NCBI GenBank assembly: GCA_015491055.1
Contig: WFWP01000005.1
Location: 1 to 16,537 of the forward strand
Length of the DNA stretch: 16,537 nt
Reading direction: 5' to 3'
Source of the DNA: Patescibacteria group bacterium
GTDB taxonomy: Bacteria; Patescibacteriota; Minisyncoccia; Phycocordibacterales; UBA2100
In this document: positions 1 to 7,383 of the stretch, in pieces
How positions within the stretch are numbered: position 1 is the first letter of the stretch
How the letters are laid out: the number at the start of each line of letters is the position of its first letter
Made by a program: the position numbers and the translations under genes
The notes under the pieces: generated by a model
Database searches by the model: none
Told to the model about the DNA's origin: nothing
The model's input: only the letters and a program-made list of their open reading frames with translations

Positions 1-42
1 AATTGTGAATGCATTATGATAATACATCTGTGAAAATTATAG

Positions 43-64
43 CATCAATGTATACATCAATGTA
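43..64 (+). repeat. Tandem direct repeat upstream of the efflux operon promoter (candidate operator)
   Basis: The 10-mer CATCAATGTA occurs twice, at 43-52 and 55-64, separated by TA, giving a 12-bp period. The second copy ends one base before the -35 hexamer. The junction also forms the 10-bp palindrome ATGTATACAT (48-57). Another short palindrome, ATTAT-G-ATAAT, lies at 13-23. Placement right against the -35 box suggests a binding site for a regulator of the efflux genes, but no regulator gene is visible in the window and the role is inferred from position alone. Confidence 0.5.
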
Positions 65-65
65 C

Positions 66-94
66 TTGACATTATACAGTTTATATTGTATTCT
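66..94 (+). promoter_or_regulatory. Sigma70-type promoter of the RND efflux operon
   Basis: A perfect -35 TTGACA (66-71) is separated by exactly 17 bp from TATTCT (89-94), which matches 4 of 6 positions of the -10 consensus. Transcription would start near 101, leaving a leader of about 20 nt before the ATG at 121. That leader (ending AAAGCCCGCCAC) has no recognisable Shine-Dalgarno sequence. Confidence 0.6.
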
Positions 95-120
95 CGCAAC
101 ATAGTAACAAAGCCCGCCAC

Positions 121-1812
121 ATGACACAAAGACACAATACAACTATAAAAATTGCAATAATTGGTATCATAATCATCTCGTTGTTTGGATACATTGCGTA
201 TATAAGACTTGAACAAAACAAAACAAAAGAAAACAACCCAAAGGAAAAACTCAGTCCGATTGTAACATTGATAAAAGCGAAAGAGCTTGAAAAAAACGGA
301 GACTCTTCCCTGCATGCATTGGGTACAATTGTCGCAAAAAATGATGCGAAGTTGCAATTTAAAATTCCGGGACAAATCACAAATATTTACGTAAAAACCG
401 GAGATTATGTTAAAGCGGGAACATTAATCGCGGAAATTGACAACAGTATGCAACAAGCGCAAGTCACTCAAGCGTTAGGTATGCTTGAAACTGCAAATGC
501 TCAAGCGAAATCAGCAAAAGCGCAACTTAAAAAAATGCTACGCGGAACACGCGAAGAAGAATTGCAAATCTTGGAGGCAAATCTCGCAGATTCAAACATC
601 ACAAAAAATAATGCGGAAACATTAGCTAAAAATGCATTGTTGAGCGCTTACGCAATTATAAATCAAAACATAATTCATGGTACAGACCGATTGTTCAGAA
701 ACGCATCAAAGTATAATCCCAAATTGGATTTCATACTTGCGGATTCGGATTTACGAGATGAATTGAGCGCGCGTAGAGTTGACATAAGATATATCTTGAA
801 CAGACATAAAAAAATACTCTCGTTAACAAATGAGGACCTTGACATAAAGTCCGAAATACAAACCGTGATTTCGGAGTTACAACAAATCAAACGATTTTAC
901 GACAAATTGCTGCTCGCAATAGATAAAGCGATACTGCCAAAAGAACTTGAAAACGAATATGCAAACATGGTGGTGTCCGCCCGCGCCCAAATATTGCAAC
1001 AAATCAATTTGCTAACTAACTCATTGAACACAATTGAACATACGGAAAACGCCTTAATTATAGCGAAAACAAATTTACAACAAGCCAAAAACGGCGCCAG
1101 ATCCGAAGACATAAAAACAAGCGAGGCGCAATTAAACATGGCCGAGGCGTCGATTCTCACCGCATTGGGAAAATACCAATCCGCCCTTTCTGCCCTGGAA
1201 AAGACGAGAATTCGCGCGCCCATATCCGGAACATTGGCATACTTAAATGCAGATATAGGAGATTTTGTAGGTACGCAAACAATAGGAAAGATTATAGGAG
1301 ACAAAGCAAAGGAAATAATATTCTACATACCAGATACTGATATGTCCAGAATAAACATAAACGACACAATAATAACTCAAAACGGCGTTAGAGGCAGGGT
1401 TACAAGCATAACAAAAAGCGCCGATAATTCGAGAAAACACATTGAAGTTAAGGCAATCTTAAACACCGACACAAATCTGCCGGATGGAGCCACGGTAAAC
1501 ATAACGATAAAAAACAATAAAAAAGTTAGAAATAATTCAGAAACCTCAAATAAAGATTATATACTTGCACCTCTGAATGCCATAAAATTTGACACCGACA
1601 AGACCGTAATGTTTACAGTAATAGAAGAAGACAACAAAAACATACTGAAAGCCATACCTGTTACCTTAGGGCAAGTGTACGGAAACATGATACAAGTTTA
1701 CAACATATCTCCGGACTTAAGAGTGGTTACCGATGTAAGGGGTCTGCGAGAAAATCAAACCGTGCAAATAAAAGATAATGCACAATCAACATCATCTGAA
1801 ACCGAGAAATAA
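121..1812 (+). CDS. RND efflux membrane fusion protein (HlyD/AcrA-type adaptor)
   Basis: This is the adaptor subunit of an efflux pump, anchored in the cytoplasmic membrane and joined to the RND pump encoded 11 bp downstream. Residues 9-29 form a single N-terminal membrane anchor with no lipobox. The two halves of the lipoyl/barrel-sandwich domain are at about 68-108 (KIPGQITNIYVKTGDYVKAG) and 360-393 (RIRAPISGTLAY...GDFVG). Between them is a long, mostly helical hairpin. Similar heptads, LKKMLRGTREEEL (136-148) and LQQAKNGARSEDI (319-331), flank an extra helical segment of about 160 residues. The beta-barrel and membrane-proximal domains follow (about 396-550), and the protein ends in a polar tail. 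At 563 aa it is longer than typical AcrA (about 400 aa), and the insertion accounts for this. ATG 121 is chosen because the promoter ends at 94. Family assignment is firm; substrate is unknown. Confidence 0.88.
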   Translation: MTQRHNTTIKIAIIGIIIISLFGYIAYIRLEQNKTKENNPKEKLSPIVTLIKAKELEKNGDSSLHALGTIVAKNDAKLQFKIPGQITNIYVKTGDYVKAGTLIAEIDNSMQQAQVTQALGMLETANAQAKSAKAQLKKMLRGTREEELQILEANLADSNITKNNAETLAKNALLSAYAIINQNIIHGTDRLFRNASKYNPKLDFILADSDLRDELSARRVDIRYILNRHKKILSLTNEDLDIKSEIQTVISELQQIKRFYDKLLLAIDKAILPKELENEYANMVVSARAQILQQINLLTNSLNTIEHTENALIIAKTNLQQAKNGARSEDIKTSEAQLNMAEASILTALGKYQSALSALEKTRIRAPISGTLAYLNADIGDFVGTQTIGKIIGDKAKEIIFYIPDTDMSRININDTIITQNGVRGRVTSITKSADNSRKHIEVKAILNTDTNLPDGATVNITIKNNKKVRNNSETSNKDYILAPLNAIKFDTDKTVMFTVIEEDNKNILKAIPVTLGQVYGNMIQVYNISPDLRVVTDVRGLRENQTVQIKDNAQSTSSETEK

Positions 1813-1823
1813 TAAAACATATC

Positions 1824-4800
1824 ATGTTCAAATTTTGGTCATTCTTTCTCAAAAAATCGCAATTCACGGTTTTGCTGTCAATGTCTTTGATTGTTTTCGG
1901 AATTTTATCATTAATTCAAATTCCCAAAGAATCAACACCTAAAATCGAACTCCCCATGGCAATTATAATCACATCTCTGCCGGGAGCGAGCGCGTATGAT
2001 GTGGAACAACTTATAACCGATAAAATAGAAAAAACGCTGGATAAGAATCTGGAAAATATAAAAAATATAAAATCCGAATCAAGAAACGACATTTCAAAAA
2101 TAACTGTTGAATTCAAAATAGACACCGATATTAAAAAAGCAATTGACGAATTGAAAGATGAAATTGACAAAATAAAAAACGACCTTCCCGAAGATGCGAC
2201 GGAGCCCGAAATCTTAAAAATAAATTTTGCAAAACAACCCGTACTTACTTTTGCCATTGGGGCAAAAGTTCCACAAGAAGCGTTGCTATATATATCAAAA
2301 TCACTGAAAAAAGAATTGGAACAATTACCGGACATATCAAAAGTAGAAATAAGCGGTGTGCCTGAACGAGAAATATATGTGCTTGCAAAAAGAGAAAAAC
2401 TGGCAAAATACGGATTAACATTGACAGATATTGCAAACGCGATACAAGCTCAAAATGTAACAATGCCCGGCGGAACCCTAAACACAAACAATACGGAATA
2501 TACGGTAAGATTTGACGGAGATATCAAAAGTATAGATGAGATGTCTAAAATACCCATCCTCTCTGTTGAGAAAGCGCCGGTTACTCTACGAGAGGTCGCT
2601 ACAATAATAGACGGATTCTCAAAACCCGAAATTATAGTGAGAACATCAATAAACGGCAGCCCTTCGGTTAACGCATTTATGGTAAACGTATATAAAAAAG
2701 CCGACTCTCAAATCACAAGTGTGGGAGTTTCCGTAAAAAATAAACTCAAAGAATTGCAGCAACCGGGCGGTCTTTTATACGGTATGTCTATAGTATATTC
2801 CACAGATAGGGCCCAAATGCTATATGACGACTTATTCACGCTCGGTACGAGCGGTTTGGTAACAGTTGTGTTGGTGATGACAATTCTGTTTGCAACAATA
2901 GGCGCGAGAGAAGCGTTACTCGCAGGCATTGCAATTCCACTATCATTTTTGATGTCTTTCATAGGCTTGCAAATGACGGGTAATTCCATAAATTTCGTAA
3001 GTTTATTCGCACTAATATTGGCGACCGGAATAATAGTTGATTCCGCAATAGTTATCGTTGAAGGTATAAATACAAAAATCAAACAACATTCCAAGTCAAC
3101 CATGCCTTCACTTAAATCGTCATGGCAAACCCTGAAGCAGTATCATGCGCCTCTCACATCAGGAACACTTACAACAATAGCGGTATTTATTCCCCTGTTT
3201 ACCATATCGGGAGTTACGGGAGAATTTATATCGGTTATACCATACACAATCATATTTGTATTGGCATCCTCGTTATTTACGGCATTAGCAATAGTGCCTA
3301 CGCTGGGAGTGTTGTTCATAAAACCCCACAATACAAAAAGTAAATTTGAACATATTCGTAAAACATACATCAGTAAAATTAATACCATTTATGAAAGATT
3401 TTTGACAGATTTCTTGTCGGACAAGCGTAACTCAAACACGATGATCGCAATTATGATTGTTTTGTTTGTATCTGCGCTAACTTTACCTATAATCGGGGCA
3501 ATCAAAGTGGAATTTTTTCCGCGTGAAAACAGTAAATATGTTTTTATTGAAATTGAACTTGATAACAACACATCGCTTGAAAAAACAGATTTGGAAATAA
3601 GAAAAATTGAAGAATTGATTTACGATGTGTATGGTATAAAATCATTCAGCGCCATAGCGGGACAATCAAGTCCTTTCTCAGATGTTTTCTCCGGCATAAG
3701 AAAAGATTCTAAAATAGGTACTATTATCATAAATCTCAATGAAAAGTCCGGCATGAAAAGTGTTGAGTTGATTAATGTGTTGAGAACCAAGCTCCAAAAT
3801 ATTACCACATCCGATATTTTGGTTGGACAAATGGAAGAAGGACCACCGATAGGAGCGCCGATAGTTATAACTTTTTACGGTAACGATTTGCAATATTTGG
3901 ACGATGCGGCAAACAACGCAAAAGCTATACTTGAAAACATATACGGAACCACTGCGGTTAAGTCCACAACAAAAGATAATTCATCAGGTTTTGTCATCAC
4001 CACAGACAAATTAAAATCCATAACAAACGGAGTTACCCCGCTATCAATAGCCCGCAATATACACACGGCATTGTCCGGAACAAAAGCCACATCCATCAAA
4101 TTATCAGAAACGGATATCCCTGTAACAGTTAAAATGGAATTTGAAAATTCAAGTATTGCACCGTATTCCAACCATGCAACAATTGATGTTTTACGTTCAC
4201 TCCCATTAGGAACTGTATCCGGTACACAACAAGCAAACTTAAATAAATCACTTATTGCGGGATCATTCATAAATGCGGGATTAGAGCAAAGCAGGTCTGT
4301 TATAAAGCATGAAAATACGAAGCGCATATCGCAAGTAACAGGACGATTGCAAAACGACGCGAATACGAAAATTGTAACCGATGAATTTGTAATGAAAATG
4401 CAAGAAAAGAAGATACTGCCTAACGATATATATATGAAAATCGGAGGAGAAAATGAAGAAGTTGATCAAAGTTTTGCGGACATGTTTACAGCTCTATTCA
4501 TGGGAATTTTTGCAATGTTCACAATATTGATGGTGCAATTTAACTCCTTCAAACATACTATATACATACTGTTGACCGTACCACTTTCATTGATAGGTGT
4601 GTTCATTGGCTTGCTTATTATGAACAAGTCCCTCTCCTTTCCCGCAATAATGGGATTTATTGCATTGTCCGGTATTGTGGTAAACAACGGAATTATTTTA
4701 ATTGATGTTATAAATCGCAAACGCGCAGAATTCGTAGAATCCAAGAAGGGTCCTATGATAACAAGAAAGATCATGTCGGATTTCGAAACTGGAAAATGCG

Positions 4801-5078
4801 AGACAAAAATAGAAAAAAAATACGATACGGTTTCCGAAACACCTGAGGAATTGAGATCTATAATAATAGAATCCGCAAAATCTCGCTTAAGACCTATAAT
4901 TCTTACAGTTATCACTACGGTGTCCGGCATATTACCTTTAGTGTTTGTTGCCGAAATATGGGCACCGTTGGGATATTCGGTGGTATTTGGTCTATTATTT
5001 GCAACGGTTATCACACTAATTATATTGCCTGCAATATATTATTACGGAGCACTAAAATCATTGAAGTCCATTGAATAA
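1824..5078 (+). CDS. AcrB/AcrD/AcrF-family RND efflux transporter
   Basis: This is a proton-driven RND pump of the cytoplasmic membrane that works with the adaptor encoded just upstream. The 1084-aa length is normal for the family. TM1 is at about 13-32, followed by the conserved PGASAYDVEQLITDKIE stretch (53-69). TM4 carries GIIVDSAIVIVEGI with D406 aligned to AcrB Asp407, while the second Asp is Ser407. TM10 carries VVNNGIILIDVINRK (Asn954-Asn955) where AcrB has its lysine motif; this pattern occurs in non-proteobacterial RND subfamilies. SRLRPIILTVITTVSGILPL marks TM11. The cytoplasmic loop before it (about 964-1003) is unusually long and charged. The start lies 11 bp after the adaptor stop, so the genes form one operon. 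No outer-membrane TolC partner is seen, as expected for a single-membrane organism. Substrate cannot be deduced; antimicrobial or lipid export are both possible. Confidence 0.9.
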   Translation: MFKFWSFFLKKSQFTVLLSMSLIVFGILSLIQIPKESTPKIELPMAIIITSLPGASAYDVEQLITDKIEKTLDKNLENIKNIKSESRNDISKITVEFKIDTDIKKAIDELKDEIDKIKNDLPEDATEPEILKINFAKQPVLTFAIGAKVPQEALLYISKSLKKELEQLPDISKVEISGVPEREIYVLAKREKLAKYGLTLTDIANAIQAQNVTMPGGTLNTNNTEYTVRFDGDIKSIDEMSKIPILSVEKAPVTLREVATIIDGFSKPEIIVRTSINGSPSVNAFMVNVYKKADSQITSVGVSVKNKLKELQQPGGLLYGMSIVYSTDRAQMLYDDLFTLGTSGLVTVVLVMTILFATIGAREALLAGIAIPLSFLMSFIGLQMTGNSINFVSLFALILATGIIVDSAIVIVEGINTKIKQHSKSTMPSLKSSWQTLKQYHAPLTSGTLTTIAVFIPLFTISGVTGEFISVIPYTIIFVLASSLFTALAIVPTLGVLFIKPHNTKSKFEHIRKTYISKINTIYERFLTDFLSDKRNSNTMIAIMIVLFVSALTLPIIGAIKVEFFPRENSKYVFIEIELDNNTSLEKTDLEIRKIEELIYDVYGIKSFSAIAGQSSPFSDVFSGIRKDSKIGTIIINLNEKSGMKSVELINVLRTKLQNITTSDILVGQMEEGPPIGAPIVITFYGNDLQYLDDAANNAKAILENIYGTTAVKSTTKDNSSGFVITTDKLKSITNGVTPLSIARNIHTALSGTKATSIKLSETDIPVTVKMEFENSSIAPYSNHATIDVLRSLPLGTVSGTQQANLNKSLIAGSFINAGLEQSRSVIKHENTKRISQVTGRLQNDANTKIVTDEFVMKMQEKKILPNDIYMKIGGENEEVDQSFADMFTALFMGIFAMFTILMVQFNSFKHTIYILLTVPLSLIGVFIGLLIMNKSLSFPAIMGFIALSGIVVNNGIILIDVINRKRAEFVESKKGPMITRKIMSDFETGKCETKIEKKYDTVSETPEELRSIIIESAKSRLRPIILTVITTVSGILPLVFVAEIWAPLGYSVVFGLLFATVITLIILPAIYYYGALKSLKSIE

Positions 5079-5100
5079 ATTGAGCACAATACCGGATAAC

Positions 5101-5476
5101 TCAATAAAACTTTCCAATAACCTTTAATATCTTAGCATACAATTCTTTGGAATTTAACTCTCTATTGTTAAATCGAAATTCACACTCTTTGAGAGTGGTA
5201 ATAAAAGTTATTCCTGCTTAATCCACGAAATTTGGCAAGTCTCATCTTGTACCAACCCCAAAGATTTTCAATGCCGTTTATGTGATTTGTTTTGTCCATG
5301 GAGAATTCTTTGACATGATTTATTCGATGGTGTTTATATCCGTATGGAACAAGTCCATAATATACTTTCCATTTATCAGCGTAATATTGCGCCGTATTTA
5401 CCATTAAACGCTTGATAATAAAAGAAGCGAGAGAAATACAAAATAAATTTGCTCTCGTTTCCAAAATAACTCTTAT
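5101..5476 (-). pseudogene. Remnant of an IS1595/ISXO2-like transposase (C-terminal part, frameshifted)
   Basis: Only the C-terminal third of a DDE-type ISXO2-like transposase remains. The readable frame includes YYADKWKVYYGLVPYGYKHH, then INH...NHINGIENLWGWYKMRLAKF, typical of this family. The Asp of YADKW and the Glu of GIENLW would be the second and third catalytic residues. The N-terminal zinc ribbon and first Asp are missing. After FYYH (near 5192-5195) one extra base breaks the frame; shifting by one restores LKECEFRFNNRELNSKELY and a natural end at the TGA at 5101-5103. Upstream an in-frame TAA at 5477-5479 closes the reading frame, and tRNA-Leu begins 40 bp farther on. It cannot encode an active enzyme. 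No terminal inverted repeat pair was found; a short ATTGAG/CTCAAT repeat (5079-5105) lies at the downstream end. Confidence 0.82.
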
Positions 5477-5514
5477 TTAACCTCAATTCTCCCTAAGTAG
5501 GTTGCACTTCTATG

Positions 5515-5596
5515 TGCCGGGAGCGGGACTTGAACCCGCACGGCTTGCGCCCGGAGAGTTTAAGTCTCCTATGTCTACCAATTCCATCATCCCGGC
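5515..5596 (-). tRNA. tRNA-Leu (anticodon UAA)
   Basis: The gene is 82 nt without CCA. The acceptor stem GCCGGGA/TCCCGGC is perfect and the discriminator is A. The anticodon arm GGAGA-CTTAAAC-TCTCC gives anticodon TAA. A long variable arm (GGC...GCC) is present, as required for a class II leucine tRNA, followed by the T arm GCGGG-TTCAAGT-CCCGC. CCA is not encoded, since the next bases are CAT. It is the last member of the Lys-Cys-Leu cluster and its 3' end faces the transposase remnant. Confidence 0.95.
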
Positions 5597-5601
5597 AAAT
5601 G

Positions 5602-5673
5602 AGGCCCGGACCGGAATCGAACCGGTGCATGAGGGATTTGCAGTCCCTTGCGTTACCACTTCGCCACCGAGCC
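5602..5673 (-). tRNA. tRNA-Cys (anticodon GCA)
   Basis: The gene is 72 nt without CCA. The acceptor stem GGCTCGG/CCGGGCC has one G-U pair, and the discriminator is U, the cysteine identity base. The anticodon arm AGGGA-CTGCAAA-TCCCT gives GCA, and the T arm is ACCGG-TTCGATT-CCGGT. CCA is not encoded (CAT follows). Its 5' end directly abuts the encoded CCA of tRNA-Lys with no spacer. Confidence 0.95.
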
Positions 5674-5749
5674 TGGTCCGCCCAGTAGGGCTCGAACCTA
5701 CGACACGCGGATTAAGAGTCCGCTGCTCTACCAACTGAGCTATGGGCGG
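5674..5749 (-). tRNA. tRNA-Lys (anticodon CUU)
   Basis: The gene is 76 nt including an encoded CCA. The acceptor stem CCGCCCA/TGGGCGG is perfect, the D arm holds AGCTCAGTTGGTAGAGC, the anticodon arm GCGGA-CTCTTAA-TCCGC gives CTT, and the T arm is GTAGG-TTCGAGC-CCTAC. The discriminator A (5677) is followed by CCA (5676-5674), after which tRNA-Cys starts at once. It begins with C rather than the commoner G. It is the first gene of the cluster. Confidence 0.94.
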
Positions 5750-5775
5750 TCATTCGTCTATAAACGAATATACGA

Positions 5776-5803
5776 ATTGTATACCAATTCTCCATTATTT
5801 CAA
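5776..5803 (-). promoter_or_regulatory. Promoter of the tRNA Lys-Cys-Leu cluster
   Basis: On the minus strand TTGAAA (5803-5798) and TACAAT (5781-5776) are separated by 16 bp. The predicted start is near 5769, about 20 nt before the tRNA-Lys 5' end. The leader contains a 6-bp inverted repeat, ATTCGT/ACGAAT (5752-5769). gatB ends about 70 bp upstream, so read-through from gatAB is also possible. Confidence 0.6.
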
Positions 5804-5874
5804 CAGTTACGGTTGCAATCAGTCCCACACTTATCTTGTATCTTGCGCGTTTTTCAAAAAATATATAAGACTCA

Positions 5875-7371
5875 TCACTCATCAAGGAGTTCCTTAAACA
5901 CTTTTGCAAGAATACCCGGATTTGCACTACCTTTTGTCGCCTTCATTCCTTGCCCTATGAAATACTGCAAAAGTTTTTCATTGCCGGATTTATACTGCTC
6001 AACCTGTTCGGAATTCTCCACCATAATTTGTTCGGCAATTTTTTTCAATTCGCCCGCATCGGACTTTTGTATCAAATTTTTCCCTTCGGCAATCTTTCTC
6101 GCATCGCCTCCCGATTTATAAAGTTCAAGCAAAATGTCTTTTGCGCCACGACTTGAAATAACTCCTTCTTCAAGCATTTTTATAATTTCCGCAAGTTCTT
6201 CGCCTAACACATTTTGCAAACACGCTTTTTCCGAATCCGCGCTTTCACGAAGCGACATTGGAGGATTTTTCTCAAATCCCGCCAAATCACTCGTAATATA
6301 ATTGGACACTTTCGCATACGCATGCTTGTTATCCAAGTTTTTTACCGCTTCTTCAAAAAGCGCTCTAAAATTCGGATTTTGCAAATAGAATTCAATGTCT
6401 TCTTCTTTAATTTCGTACTCTGTCATGTACCTTTCGCGGGTTTGCCATGGTAATTCAGGTAACTCATTTTTTAATGATTCGTATGAAAATTCCGGCAAAT
6501 CCGAAAACTTATACTTCGGAATATCCGGATCGGGAAAATATCTGTAATCATCTGCGGTCTCCTTGCTTCTTTGGCTGAAAGTTATTCCTTTATTATCATC
6601 CCATCCGCGAGTTTCTTGAACCAATTTATCATCACTAATACCTTCCAGTATGTTCAATTGCCTGTTTAATTCATATTCAATCGCCTTTCCCACCATTTTG
6701 AAAGAACTCATGTTTTTTACTTCTGTCTTTACACCCAACTTTGAAAAATCGCCATCAAAATATCCATATTCAGACAAAGACACATTGGCCTCAATCCGCA
6801 TCTCTCCTTTTTCAAGCGAAGCGCCGGAAACCCCCAATGTTCTCAACAACAATTGCAACTCGCGAGCAAATGTCATTGCGGTTTCCGAATCGCGTATAAC
6901 CGGACGAGTTACAAGCTCCATAAGCGGTACGCCCGATCTGTTGTAGTCTATCAAAGAATAATCTGATTTATGTATACTCGTTGCAGTATCTTCCTCCATG
7001 TGAATCCTTTCAAATTCAACTCCCGCCAACGAACCGCCGGAAACAAGTGGGTATTGATACTGTGAAATTTGATATGCTTTTGGAATGTCCGGGTAAAAAT
7101 AATTTTTACGGTCAAATTCAGAAAAATCCGCCAACTTACCCCCCACAGCCACTCCAACCTTCATCACGCTCTTAACCGCAAGTTTATTCACAAAAGGTAG
7201 CGCCCCCGGCTGCCCTGTGCAAATAGGGCAAATGTGCATATTTGGCTCGCTGTTGAAAGGGTCATTTTTACATCTGCAAAACATTTTCGTTTTTGTCTTC
7301 ATCTCGGCGTGAATTTCCAAACCGATTGTCGGATAATATGTTTTACCTGTTTTCCCTCCGATAATTGTCAT
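5875..7371 (-). CDS. gatB: Aspartyl/glutamyl-tRNA amidotransferase subunit B
   Basis: GatB is the kinase/transamidase subunit of GatCAB, which converts Glu-tRNA(Gln) and Asp-tRNA(Asn) to Gln-tRNA(Gln) and Asn-tRNA(Asn) using ammonia delivered from GatA. The N-terminus has PTIGLEIHAEM (14-24), the cysteine cluster C32-x-C34...C48-x2-C51 in FCRC...CPICTGQPGALP, then FDRKNYFYPDIPKAYQISQY, HMEEDTATS and DYNRSGVPLMELVTRP. The C-terminal YqeY-like tRNA-binding domain ends in QGMKATKGSANPGILAKV. The 498-aa length is slightly above the usual 475-480. It follows gatA by 12 bp and is clearly cotranscribed. The ATG is preceded by TAATAATCAATCATC, with no Shine-Dalgarno sequence, so translation probably depends on coupling or on an SD-independent route. 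Confidence 0.96.
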   Translation of the reverse strand: MTIIGGKTGKTYYPTIGLEIHAEMKTKTKMFCRCKNDPFNSEPNMHICPICTGQPGALPFVNKLAVKSVMKVGVAVGGKLADFSEFDRKNYFYPDIPKAYQISQYQYPLVSGGSLAGVEFERIHMEEDTATSIHKSDYSLIDYNRSGVPLMELVTRPVIRDSETAMTFARELQLLLRTLGVSGASLEKGEMRIEANVSLSEYGYFDGDFSKLGVKTEVKNMSSFKMVGKAIEYELNRQLNILEGISDDKLVQETRGWDDNKGITFSQRSKETADDYRYFPDPDIPKYKFSDLPEFSYESLKNELPELPWQTRERYMTEYEIKEEDIEFYLQNPNFRALFEEAVKNLDNKHAYAKVSNYITSDLAGFEKNPPMSLRESADSEKACLQNVLGEELAEIIKMLEEGVISSRGAKDILLELYKSGGDARKIAEGKNLIQKSDAGELKKIAEQIMVENSEQVEQYKSGNEKLLQYFIGQGMKATKGSANPGILAKVFKELLDE

Positions 7372-7383
7372 GATGATTGATTA

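Noticed and set aside
3875-5014. Minus-strand open frames of 150 and 182 codons over the RND gene
   Set aside because: They are antisense to a complete, motif-bearing transporter and have no recognisable domain.
5079-5105. ATTGAG/CTCAAT inverted repeat as the efflux operon terminator
   Set aside because: It has a 6-bp AT-rich stem, a 15-nt loop and no T tract; it is more likely part of the decayed insertion sequence end.
5502-6121. Open frames on both strands across the tRNA cluster and into gatB
   Set aside because: They are translations of tRNA genes or of the gatB antisense strand; the RVVGSSPTGRT-like peptides are the usual tRNA artefact.
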